The translations under genes and the position numbers were made by a program. 16,059 nt of DNA, from assembly GCA_016283195.1 (NCBI GenBank), contig JAEEML010000062.1, positions 1-16,059 on the forward strand, given 5' to 3'. The notes beneath the pieces are model-generated. The model saw only the letters and a program-made list of their open reading frames with translations. It ran no database searches and was not told the DNA's origin. The DNA is from Deltaproteobacteria bacterium (GTDB lineage: Bacteria > JAEEML01). Shown here one piece after another: positions 9,043 to 16,059 of this stretch; within the stretch, counting starts at the first letter, position 1; the number at the start of each line of letters is the position of its first letter.

Positions 9043-10701
9043 TTACCAGTAAGTTTCTATCTTCTTTATGCAACGGACAGAATAGGCTTCATCCTTCTCG
9101 CCTCTCTGTATGTTGGCATAGTGGCTATCCAGGTGCAAGTTGTACGCATGAGAATTATAGGTTTCCGTACTGGACCAAAAGTCGGCTTCGGAGTCGAAAT
9201 TGTAGCACTTGCTACTCCCGCAGTGACCGGCAGGGAGCGCGGAAAAACCCAAAGTATCTTTGCCGTTATTAAAACTAGCGATTCTTAAATTATTGCCGGC
9301 GTTAATAAGTCTCCGGGTTTTATCACCGCCGCCGGCATAATCGATCAATTCATTAAAATCATCTTTTGATGGCAAACGCCAACCTGGTGGGCAAGCTCTT
9401 CTGGCCTTTTCCCACTCATAGAGATAGCCCCAAACAGCATCATTATTCTTATCATCATTAGGCCAATAATGTTCTACACCGGCGTAGCGCAGATTTTCGG
9501 CAAACCACAGCTTTTTATTTATCCTTATCGTTTTGTATTCTTTTCCATCGCGCGGGTCGGTAAAAATTTGGCTATCTGTTGCCGGCTGCTTAATAAGAGA
9601 AGCTGAGTTCTTTATACAGCGAACAGACAAATATCTATCATTTTTTCCATAAGATACCAGCGCTTTATTGACATCTACATAGAGGCCGTAAGCAATTATT
9701 TTATTTTGCTCCGTACTGGACCAGAAATAGGCCTCAGTATCCAAAAATGAACAGCCTGTTCTTTCGCATTTACCGGCCGGGAGGGCGCCAAAACCAGATA
9801 AATTTTTACCCTTTTCCCAATTTTTGTGGCGCAAGTTTTCAGAATCTGTTCCTTCTGCATAAACATTGGCCAAAAGGCTGTCAAATTCTATTTTGCTGGG
9901 CAAGTGGAAGCCGGCAGGACACACTTTCTGTGCATCGGTAAATTTATATAACAGCCCATATTCACTGGGCTTTTTAGATGCTTTATAATCTATACTCTTG
10001 GAAACATAGCGCATATTCTCAGCCATCCAGATTTGATTATTAATCTGCACTATTTTATATTTATGACCATCGCGCTGATCTATAAAGGTATTCAGTGCGT
10101 GACCATCTTCTAAGTCCTTAACACAACGCACGGAAAGAAAATCTGTTTCCTGATTATTGCAGATCTTGGCCGAAACATTATTTTGAGATATCACCATAGA
10201 GTAAGCGTCATTATAGCCGTCTTGAGTGCACTCGGTAACCGACCAAAAGTAGGCAGCTGTTCCAAAAGAAATACAGCTTTCGGACTTATGAGCCCCAGCC
10301 GGCAGCGCCGAAAAGCCATAACTATTTTTGCCACCCTGCCAACTAGCGGCGCGCAAATTATCTGCCCCTTCCTGCCCGCTACCGACATGCACCAAGAGGC
10401 GCTCAAATTCCACTTTAGTGGGCAGGTGCCAGCCGGCAGGGCACACTTTTTGCGCATCAATCCAACTGTAAAGGCAGCCATAGTTTTTGAGGGAAGCACC
10501 GTATTTGGTATCATAGTTACAGGCTATTTCCTCAGCAATGTATTTCATATTTTCGGCCATCCAGGTTTCGCGGCCGATTTTAACTACCTTATAAACATTG
10601 CCATCGCGCTCATCGGTAAATGAGTCGTATTCTTCTGCCTCTATAGCGGTTGTAAGTAGGGTTATTATACAAAAAGCCGTTATTTTGATTAAATTATTCA
10701 T
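9043..10701 (-). CDS. Secreted protein with three FISUMP domains (paralogue C)
   Basis: About 552 residues: an N-terminal Sec signal peptide (probable cleavage after AIEA, about residue 22), then three Fib_succ_major (FISUMP, TIGR02145) domains at about 28-196, 205-364 and 380-547. Each domain shows the family hallmarks in order: TDxRDGxxYK, W(M/F)AENxxY, CPxGxxLPxxxxF, GF(S/G)ALPAG, FWSxTE and a terminal SVRC. There is no lipobox, anchor or sorting tail, so it is likely periplasmic, surface-associated or secreted. The family's biochemical role is not established. ATG 10701 is chosen because TTGAGG supplies a GAGG site 6 bases upstream; a TTG at 10713 would overlap it. It is the last gene of the cluster in transcription order. 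Its leader and signal peptide match paralogue A, while its body matches paralogue B. Confidence 0.9.
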   Translation of the reverse strand: MNNLIKITAFCIITLLTTAIEAEEYDSFTDERDGNVYKVVKIGRETWMAENMKYIAEEIACNYDTKYGASLKNYGCLYSWIDAQKVCPAGWHLPTKVEFERLLVHVGSGQEGADNLRAASWQGGKNSYGFSALPAGAHKSESCISFGTAAYFWSVTECTQDGYNDAYSMVISQNNVSAKICNNQETDFLSVRCVKDLEDGHALNTFIDQRDGHKYKIVQINNQIWMAENMRYVSKSIDYKASKKPSEYGLLYKFTDAQKVCPAGFHLPSKIEFDSLLANVYAEGTDSENLRHKNWEKGKNLSGFGALPAGKCERTGCSFLDTEAYFWSSTEQNKIIAYGLYVDVNKALVSYGKNDRYLSVRCIKNSASLIKQPATDSQIFTDPRDGKEYKTIRINKKLWFAENLRYAGVEHYWPNDDKNNDAVWGYLYEWEKARRACPPGWRLPSKDDFNELIDYAGGGDKTRRLINAGNNLRIASFNNGKDTLGFSALPAGHCGSSKCYNFDSEADFWSSTETYNSHAYNLHLDSHYANIQRGEKDEAYSVRCIKKIETYW

Positions 10702-10773
10702 TATTATCCTCAAGTGTTGCTGCCTTAAACTGCCTGCACATCATCTCTCTTACCTAGAGTAAAGCCAACCTGG

Positions 10774-12477
10774 TTAATGTTTGCGTTCGCCCGGTATCTG
10801 AGCGCCTTTGTCTCTTACGCAACGTACAGAATAGGCGTTTATTTTGTCGAGATGTTTCACACTGGTGCACCACACGTCAGCCGATTTTTCTTGACATGCC
10901 CGTAAATTCAAGATGTACGCATGGTGCCGAGAGTGCTCTGTACTGGACCAGAAATAGGCATCATAGCGCCCGAAATCATCGGAAAAACGGCGGCGCCAAT
11001 ACATACCGGCTGGTAAGGCGGAAAAGCCATAAGTATCTTTACCATTAAAAAAGCTCTTAGCTCTTAAATTAGCACTAGCAATTCTGCGGCTTTTAACAGC
11101 GCCATCGGCACTGGCATATTCCAGCAGGTCTTCAAACTCCTCCTTGGTTGGCAGGTGAAAGCCCGGTGGGCAAGCTTTTTTGGCCTTTTTCCATTCGTAA
11201 AGATAACCCCAAACAGCTTCAATATTCTTATCGTCATTAGGCCAATAATGCTTTATACCGGCATAGCGCAGATTTTCGGCAAACCAAAGTTTATTATCTA
11301 TTTCTACTACTTTGTATTCTTTGCCATCACGTGGGTCGGTAAAAATTTGGCTGTCTGCCGGCTTATTTACAGCATCGGCTGAGTCCTTTATACAGCGAAC
11401 AGATAAATATCTATCGATTTTTCCATAAGATACTAGCGCTTTGTTAATATCCACATAGAGGCCGTAAGCAATTATTTTATTTCGCTCCGTACTGGACCAG
11501 AAATAGGCCTCCGTATTCCAAAATGAGCAGCCGCTTTTTTCGCATTTACCGGCCGGGAGGGCGCCAAAACCGGATAAATTTTTACCCTTAGCCCAATTTT
11601 TGTGGCGCAAATTTTCAGAATCTGCTCCTTCGGTATAAACATTGGCCAAAAGGCGGTCAAATTCTATTTTGCTGGGCAAGTGGAAGCCGGCCGGGCACAC
11701 TTTTTGTGCATCGGCGAATGTATATAAATATCCATATTCACCAGGCTTTTCAGATGCTTTATAATCTATATTCTTGGAAATATAGCGCATATTTTCAGCC
11801 ATCCAGATTTGCTCATTAATCTTTATTGTTTTATATTTATGACCATCACGCTGATCTATAAAGGTATTCAGTGCGTGACCATCTTCCAAGTCCATTACAC
11901 AACGCACGGAAAGAAAATCTTCCTGGCTGTTACAGCTCTTTGCCGAAACACTATTTTGAGATATCACCATAGAGTATGCACCATTACTCCCCTCCTGAGT
12001 GCACTCTGTAACCGACCAAAAGTAGGCGTAAGAGCCCAAAGGGATACAGCTTTCGGACTTATGAGCCCCAACCGGCAGCGCAGAAAAGCCATAAGTATTT
12101 TTGCCATCCTGCCAACTAGCGGCGCGCAAATTATCTGACCCTTCCTGCCCGTTACCGATATGCCCTAAGAGGCGGTCAAATTCCACTTTGCTGGGCAAAT
12201 GGAAGCCGGCCGGGCACACTTTTTGCGCATCAATCCAACTGTAAAGGCAACCATAATTCTTCACAGAATCGCCATGTTTAGCATCCGAGTGACAAACTAT
12301 TTCCTCAGCAACGTATTTTACATTTTCGGCCAGCCAGGTTTCGCGGCCGATTTTAACTACCTTATAAACATTGCCATCGCGCTCATCGGTGAATGAGTCG
12401 TATTCTTCTGCCAAGGCGGTAGAGGCCATAAAAAAGGCCATGACAAAAAACACATTTTTTAAATGCCTACCATACAT
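10774..12477 (-). CDS. Secreted protein with three FISUMP domains (paralogue B)
   Basis: 567 residues with a signal peptide ending ALA (cleavage about residue 23), then three FISUMP domains at about 29-198, 208-366 and 385-555. The order and most of the sequence match paralogue C, but its signal peptide and 5' leader are different. The last domain has a long insertion between FWSSTE and the final SVRC, with two extra Cys (NLRAC... and VWCTSV) that may form a disulfide. The C-terminus has a short basic tail. AGAGG lies 5 bases before ATG 12477. The gap is 72 bases to paralogue C and 82 from paralogue A, which fits one operon or closely spaced units. Function is unknown; surface binding would fit the C-type-lectin-like relationship I recall for this family, but that is not shown here. 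Confidence 0.9.
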   Translation of the reverse strand: MYGRHLKNVFFVMAFFMASTALAEEYDSFTDERDGNVYKVVKIGRETWLAENVKYVAEEIVCHSDAKHGDSVKNYGCLYSWIDAQKVCPAGFHLPSKVEFDRLLGHIGNGQEGSDNLRAASWQDGKNTYGFSALPVGAHKSESCIPLGSYAYFWSVTECTQEGSNGAYSMVISQNSVSAKSCNSQEDFLSVRCVMDLEDGHALNTFIDQRDGHKYKTIKINEQIWMAENMRYISKNIDYKASEKPGEYGYLYTFADAQKVCPAGFHLPSKIEFDRLLANVYTEGADSENLRHKNWAKGKNLSGFGALPAGKCEKSGCSFWNTEAYFWSSTERNKIIAYGLYVDINKALVSYGKIDRYLSVRCIKDSADAVNKPADSQIFTDPRDGKEYKVVEIDNKLWFAENLRYAGIKHYWPNDDKNIEAVWGYLYEWKKAKKACPPGFHLPTKEEFEDLLEYASADGAVKSRRIASANLRAKSFFNGKDTYGFSALPAGMYWRRRFSDDFGRYDAYFWSSTEHSRHHAYILNLRACQEKSADVWCTSVKHLDKINAYSVRCVRDKGAQIPGERKH

Positions 12478-12559
12478 ATAAACCTCTAAAAGCGCCGAAA
12501 ATTTTCGTTAACCAGATGCAGATAAATACCCATGAATACCTCCAGCCTGAGAGTGCGGG

Positions 12560-13708
12560 TTAATCTTTGATGCAACGTACAGAGAGCCAGTATTTCTTCT
12601 TCGCATCATCATGCGTATAGGCCTCCCTATGGTATTTGAATATGTTTTTGTCGTCCCTATACACTCTAATCGTGAAGGAAAATGCAGTATTTGCTGCAGC
12701 ACTATATGACATACTGGACCAGAAGAGGGCATTAAAGCCGAACCCATCGTATCTGCTTCTTCTCCCCCATTTTTTACCGGCTGGTAAGGCCCCAAAGCCA
12801 TAAGTGTCTTTGCCATTAAGAAAGCTGCTGGATCTTAAATTATCACTGGCTTTTTCATTAAAGCCACTTTTATGACCGTCACCGGCATATTTCAGCAAGT
12901 CATTAAACTCCTCCCTGGTTGGCAGGTGAAAGCCGGGCGGGCAAGCTGTCATGGCATCTTCCCATTTATAGAGGTAGCCATAAGCAGCATCGATATTCTT
13001 ATCGCCATTAGGCCATCTATGCTTTACACCAGCGTAGCGCAGATTTTCGGCAAACCAAATCTTGTTATTTATTTTTACCGTTTTGTATTCCTTTCCATCG
13101 CGCGGATCGGTAAAAATTTGGCTGTCAGTCGGCTGCTTTTCGGCTGATTCCTCTATACAGCGAACAGATAAATAGCTGGCACTGTTTCCATAAGATACCA
13201 GCGCTTTGTTAATATCCACATAGAGGCCATAAGCAGTTATTTTATTGCGAGCCGTACCGGACCAAAAATAGGCCTCAGCATCCAAAAATGAGCAGCCGCT
13301 TTTTTCGCATTTACCGGCCGGGAGGGCGCCAAAACCGGATAAATTTCTGCCTTTTGCCCAGGTTTTATGGCGCAAATTTTCAGATTCTGTGCCTCTGGTA
13401 TAGGCTGTGGTGAGGAGACGGTCAAATTCCACTTTTGTGGGCAGGCGAAAGCCAGCCGGGCACACTTTTTGCGCAGCGGCAAAACTATATAAATAGCCAT
13501 ATTCATGTGGCTTTTGGGACTCTTTGTAATCTATGTCATTATTAGTGTAGCGCATATTTTCGGCCAGCCAGGTTTCGCGGCCGATTTTAACTACTTTATA
13601 AACATTGCCATCGCGCTCATCAGTGAATGCGTCGTATTCCCCTGCTGAGATAGCGGTTGTAATTAAGGTTATTATACAAAAAGTCACCGTTTTGATTAAA
13701 TTATTCAT
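12560..13708 (-). CDS. Secreted protein with two FISUMP domains (paralogue A)
   Basis: About 382 residues: a signal peptide (cleavage after AISA, about residue 22) and two FISUMP domains at about 28-186 and 198-382. The first domain is chimeric against the three-domain paralogues. Its start through AENMRY matches their domain 1, and the rest (from about DYKxSxKPxEYG to YLSVRC) matches their domain 2. This is what loss of one repeat by recombination would leave. The second domain corresponds to their domain 3, with a longer variable loop after FWSS. ATG 13708 is preferred over TTG 13720 because GAGG lies 6 bases upstream. It is first in transcription order, 90 bases after the alpha/beta hydrolase stop on the same strand, so read-through is possible. 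The prfA-end copy lies just upstream. Confidence 0.9.
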   Translation of the reverse strand: MNNLIKTVTFCIITLITTAISAGEYDAFTDERDGNVYKVVKIGRETWLAENMRYTNNDIDYKESQKPHEYGYLYSFAAAQKVCPAGFRLPTKVEFDRLLTTAYTRGTESENLRHKTWAKGRNLSGFGALPAGKCEKSGCSFLDAEAYFWSGTARNKITAYGLYVDINKALVSYGNSASYLSVRCIEESAEKQPTDSQIFTDPRDGKEYKTVKINNKIWFAENLRYAGVKHRWPNGDKNIDAAYGYLYKWEDAMTACPPGFHLPTREEFNDLLKYAGDGHKSGFNEKASDNLRSSSFLNGKDTYGFGALPAGKKWGRRSRYDGFGFNALFWSSMSYSAAANTAFSFTIRVYRDDKNIFKYHREAYTHDDAKKKYWLSVRCIKD

Positions 13709-13741
13709 TACCTGCCTCAAGTCCTAGTACCTTAAACCTCA

Positions 13742-13786
13742 GGCTTTTTACCAGGCCGAAGCACTGAAAAACCAGGGTGGGGGTAA
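13742..13786 (+). repeat. Direct repeat copy 2: degenerate copy of the prfA 3' end
   Basis: This 45-base copy matches 8886-8931 except for three substitutions and loss of one T. In the prfA frame the substitutions are GCC/GCT, GCG/GCA and CTA/CTG, all synonymous. The missing base shifts the frame, so the TAA is no longer read as a stop. The copy ends 12 bases before the alpha/beta hydrolase stop codon and lies upstream of FISUMP paralogue A. It is a remnant of a prfA gene end, not a gene. Confidence 0.85.
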
Positions 13787-13798
13787 GATTTTACGCCG

Positions 13799-14608
13799 CT
13801 ACTTGCTCAAAAATTCCAATACCCGCTGATTAAAATCCGGCGCCTCTTCATAAACACTGTGGCCATAATTTTCATACATGTAAAGCTTACTGCCCCTGAT
13901 GCCGGCGGCCAGCTCCCGCGAGGCCCCTCCTCCCACAATTTTATCCTCTTCGCCGCCGATAACCAGGGTCGGCGCGCTAATAGCGGCCAGCTTTTCCGTG
14001 GCATCGTGAGCCAAAATAGCCTCTGCCTGGGTGATAAAGCGCTGGAAACTCTTGGGCTTTCCCATCAGCTTCATAAAGGGATATAACCAGCGGTTTTTCT
14101 TCAAATATTTTTCAGTATATGTCTTTTCGGCCGTGTCTATGACCAGCGATTTATAATCGCCTTCCCTGGCCCATTTGAGCCATTTGCCAACCACAGCCCG
14201 GCACTCAGCGCCCGGGCACGGCGCAGTAACCACTAAAAGCAGTTTTTCCACCATATCCGGGGCCATGGCCGCTATATGCTCACTAATCATGCCGCCCATG
14301 GAGACGCCCATAAGAGCGGTGCGTTTAATTCCCAATTCTTTAAGAGCCGCTATGGTATCACTAGCCATCTCGGCCGTGCTGTAACTTGTGGGGAGCTCAT
14401 TTACGCGGCTAAAGAGATGCACGCGATATTCCTTATTAAAGAGGCGATACGTAAAGGCGAGCGGAAGAGCTGCGGCATCAACCGTCTTTAAGGCATCACC
14501 AAGCCCGGGAATAATGACAAGCGGCTTTTTACCGTGGCCAAAAGCCACATAATTCATTGTTTTGCCGCTGGCGATTTTAAGTTTTTTATTTTGCAGAGCG
14601 TAAAACAT
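13799..14608 (-). CDS. Alpha/beta hydrolase
   Basis: A 269-residue alpha/beta-hydrolase-fold protein with an intact catalytic triad. The nucleophile elbow is GVSMGG (Ser103), the acid is in GGEEDKIVGG (Asp222), and His250 is in YGHSVYEEAPDF. The oxyanion-region strand-turn IIPGLGD is at 32-38. A cap region lies between about 130 and 205. No signal peptide or lipobox, so cytoplasmic. The substrate cannot be told from sequence; esterases, lactonases and small-molecule hydrolases share this plan. ATG 14608 is chosen because GGAGG lies 4 bases upstream. The longer TTG-started frame (14668) would run through that ribosome site. It is divergent from the NifU-like gene, and its 3' end abuts the second prfA-end repeat. 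Confidence 0.9.
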   Translation of the reverse strand: MFYALQNKKLKIASGKTMNYVAFGHGKKPLVIIPGLGDALKTVDAAALPLAFTYRLFNKEYRVHLFSRVNELPTSYSTAEMASDTIAALKELGIKRTALMGVSMGGMISEHIAAMAPDMVEKLLLVVTAPCPGAECRAVVGKWLKWAREGDYKSLVIDTAEKTYTEKYLKKNRWLYPFMKLMGKPKSFQRFITQAEAILAHDATEKLAAISAPTLVIGGEEDKIVGGGASRELAAGIRGSKLYMYENYGHSVYEEAPDFNQRVLEFLSK

Positions 14609-14612
14609 TTTT

Positions 14613-14617
14613 CCTCC
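14613..14617 (-). promoter_or_regulatory. Ribosome binding site deciding the hydrolase start
   Basis: GGAGG on the minus strand lies 4 bases before ATG 14608. It supports the shorter start over the TTG frame opening at 14668. Confidence 0.6.
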
Positions 14618-14685
14618 GCCCCAGTCCGGCACTAATTTTAAATACTTTATGAGCCCAAGCAACGGCAATACTTATTTTTTCTCTA

Positions 14686-14713
14686 TTGACAAGTTAAATA
14701 GCCTCGTTAGAGT
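14686..14713 (+). promoter_or_regulatory. Sigma70-type promoter for the NifU-like gene
   Basis: TTGACA (14686-14691), a 16-base spacer, then TAGAGT (14708-14713), a 4/6 match to the -10. It lies about 30 bases before the ATG, in the divergent region with the hydrolase. GGGAGG (14733-14738) is the ribosome site. Confidence 0.55.
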
Positions 14714-14743
14714 TACTTTGCCTTTAAGGCCCGGGAGGTTACC

Positions 14744-15040
14744 ATGTTTGGTTTTTATGATGAAGATAGCGAAAGCGAATATACCGAAGACATTTCTAAG
14801 CTCGATAAAGAGAGCGATCTCTATCAGCGGGTAAAAAAAGTCATCGACGACGAAATAGCCCCGGCTCTGGCTGCCGATGGCGGCAGCGTCGATCTTTTGG
14901 GCATGGATGGCACCACGGCCGTTGTCCACCTTTTAGGCGCCTGCGCCCACTGCCCCTCTGCCACCATCACTTTGCAATATGGTGTGCAAAGTATGCTGGA
15001 AGAAGCCATTCCGGAAATCACCGCCGTAAGAAGAGCTTAA
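14744..15040 (+). CDS. NifU C-terminal-domain Fe-S cluster scaffold/carrier protein
   Basis: A 98-residue stand-alone NifU C-terminal (Nfu-type) domain, preceded by an acidic N-terminal extension of about 25 residues. The conserved core runs from the first helix (YQRVKKVIDDEIAPALAADGG) to CAHCPSA, with Cys67 and Cys70 forming the CxxC motif. In this family that motif binds a [4Fe-4S] cluster at a dimer interface and passes it to apoproteins. No IscU, IscS or SufBCD gene is in the window, so it acts as a separate carrier here. The ATG is supported by GGGAGG 5 bases upstream and by a good promoter. groES follows after about 150 bases, with its own likely promoter, so they are probably separate transcripts. 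Confidence 0.93.
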   Translation: MFGFYDEDSESEYTEDISKLDKESDLYQRVKKVIDDEIAPALAADGGSVDLLGMDGTTAVVHLLGACAHCPSATITLQYGVQSMLEEAIPEITAVRRA

Positions 15041-15110
15041 CCGCCCTCCCCCTTTGCCACCAAGAGATAACATTTTACATTCATAAAAATAATTTTTTTT
15101 CACCTTGGGG

Positions 15111-15138
15111 CTTGCGCTCCCTAAAAAGCGCCCTATCT
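15111..15138 (+). promoter_or_regulatory. Candidate sigma32-like heat-shock promoter for groES-groEL
   Basis: CTTGCG (15111-15116), a 14-base spacer, then CCCTATCT (15131-15138) resembles the sigma32 pattern CTTGAA-N13-15-CCCCATNT. It lies about 50 bases before the groES ATG. No CIRCE inverted repeat (TTAGCACTC-type) is visible upstream, so heat-shock control by an alternative sigma factor rather than HrcA is suggested, not shown. Confidence 0.4.
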
Positions 15139-15188
15139 TCTCCTCCGTGGCAGGAAAGAGGCTGCCCAAATATTGTTGGAGGAATAGA

Positions 15189-15476
15189 ATGAACATCAGA
15201 CCACTTAGCGATCGCCTCATTGTTAAACGCATCGACGAAGAAACCACTACCAAAGGCGGCATCATCATCCCCGATACCGCTAAAGAAAAACCCTTAAAAG
15301 GTAATGTTGTGGCCGTGGGCCCCGGCAAACGGAGCGACGACGGCAAAGTTATCGCCATGTGCGTAAAAGAGGGCGATAATGTGCTCTTTGGCAAATATGC
15401 CGGCACCGAAATCAAAATCGACGGCGCCGATTACCTCATCATGCGCGAAGACGACATCTTGGGTATTATCGAATAA
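15189..15476 (+). CDS. groES: Co-chaperonin GroES
   Basis: A 95-residue Hsp10 that forms the heptameric lid of the GroEL chamber. The hallmark start [13 protein letters not shown], the mobile loop ([12 protein letters not shown], about 18-29) and the closing [11 protein letters not shown] are all present, and the length is typical. The ATG at 15189 has GGAGG (15178-15182) 6 bases upstream; a longer in-frame reading from 15105 is not supported. It is followed after 46 bases by groEL in the usual operon. Expression is likely heat-inducible given the upstream candidate promoter. Confidence 0.98.
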   Translation: MNIRPLSDRLIVKRIDEETTTKGGIIIPDTAKEKPLKGNVVAVGPGKRSDDGKVIAMCVKEGDNVLFGKYAGTEIKIDGADYLIMREDDILGIIE

Positions 15477-15501
15477 TTATAGCAGGTTAATCTTTTAATA
15501 A

Positions 15502-16059
<558 letters not shown>

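Larger units (their letters stand above)
8932..13741. other. Candidate inserted FISUMP cassette region between prfA end repeats
   Basis: A block of about 4.8 kb bounded by direct copies of the prfA 3' end. It holds three paralogous secreted-protein genes on the minus strand and nothing else recognisable. The sequence is visibly more AT-rich than prfA, groES and groEL. No integrase, recombinase, transposase or terminal inverted repeat was seen. It could be a non-autonomous insertion, an eroded integrative element, or DNA gained by homologous recombination that carried a second prfA end. The first 111 bases (8932-9042) hold no recognised gene. The boundary interpretation is inference; the repeats are directly seen. 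Confidence 0.45.

Noticed and set aside
9043-13708. Diversity-generating retroelement with FISUMP variable proteins
   Set aside because: No reverse transcriptase or template repeat is visible, and the variable region is not an adenine-biased C-terminal copy. Loop variation between paralogues alone is not enough.
13721-13798. Promoter for the FISUMP cluster inside the prfA-end copy
   Set aside because: No convincing -35/-10 pair with proper spacing could be found on the minus strand.
15041-15188. CIRCE operator before groES
   Set aside because: No TTAGCACTC-type inverted repeat was found in the region.

Overview
The window reads as chromosomal DNA of a Gram-negative bacterium. Supporting signs are a classical lipobox lipoprotein, secreted proteins with Sec signal peptides, a zinc-type bL31, and a groES-groEL operon with good Shine-Dalgarno sites. 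The Asp/Ser-rich, Cys-rich lipoprotein, FHA protein, CheA-like kinase and DtxR-FeoA fusion together suggest a deltaproteobacterial or myxobacterial-type lineage. FISUMP domains are best known from Fibrobacterota and Bacteroidota. The taxonomic placement is a low-confidence inference; no 16S gene or other decisive marker is present.

Left part (1-7320). An unrecognised gene cut by the window edge is followed by a protein with an N-terminal HExxH motif and a C-terminal CobT/NorD-like von Willebrand A domain. Convergent to it is a Cys-rich lipoprotein on the minus strand. Then come a compact orphan CheA-like histidine kinase lacking P2, and a DtxR/MntR-type metalloregulator fused to FeoA with a Cys-rich linker. 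A short block of palindromic and direct repeats separates that gene from a convergent FHA + GAF-like signalling protein.

Middle part (7420-13800). A tRNA-Cys(GCA) with a clear promoter precedes rpmE and prfA. Immediately after the prfA stop, about 4.8 kb holds only three paralogous secreted FISUMP-domain genes (3, 3 and 2 domains), all on the minus strand. This block is bounded on the far side by a second, imperfect copy (about 45 bp) of the last 46 bp of prfA. All three substitutions between the copies fall at synonymous third codon positions. This layout resembles insertion of a cassette at the 3' end of a conserved housekeeping gene, and it is the most interesting observation in the window. 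The three paralogues look mosaic: shared leaders, shuffled domains, and a hypervariable loop near the end of each last domain.

Right part (13799-16059). An alpha/beta hydrolase (minus strand) is divergent from a stand-alone NifU C-terminal-domain Fe-S protein. A groES-groEL operon follows, with a candidate heat-shock (sigma32-like) promoter; groEL runs off the window. No integrase, transposase, CRISPR array or rRNA gene was seen. No stretch longer than 300 bases lacks a gene; the longest gap is 3648-3863.
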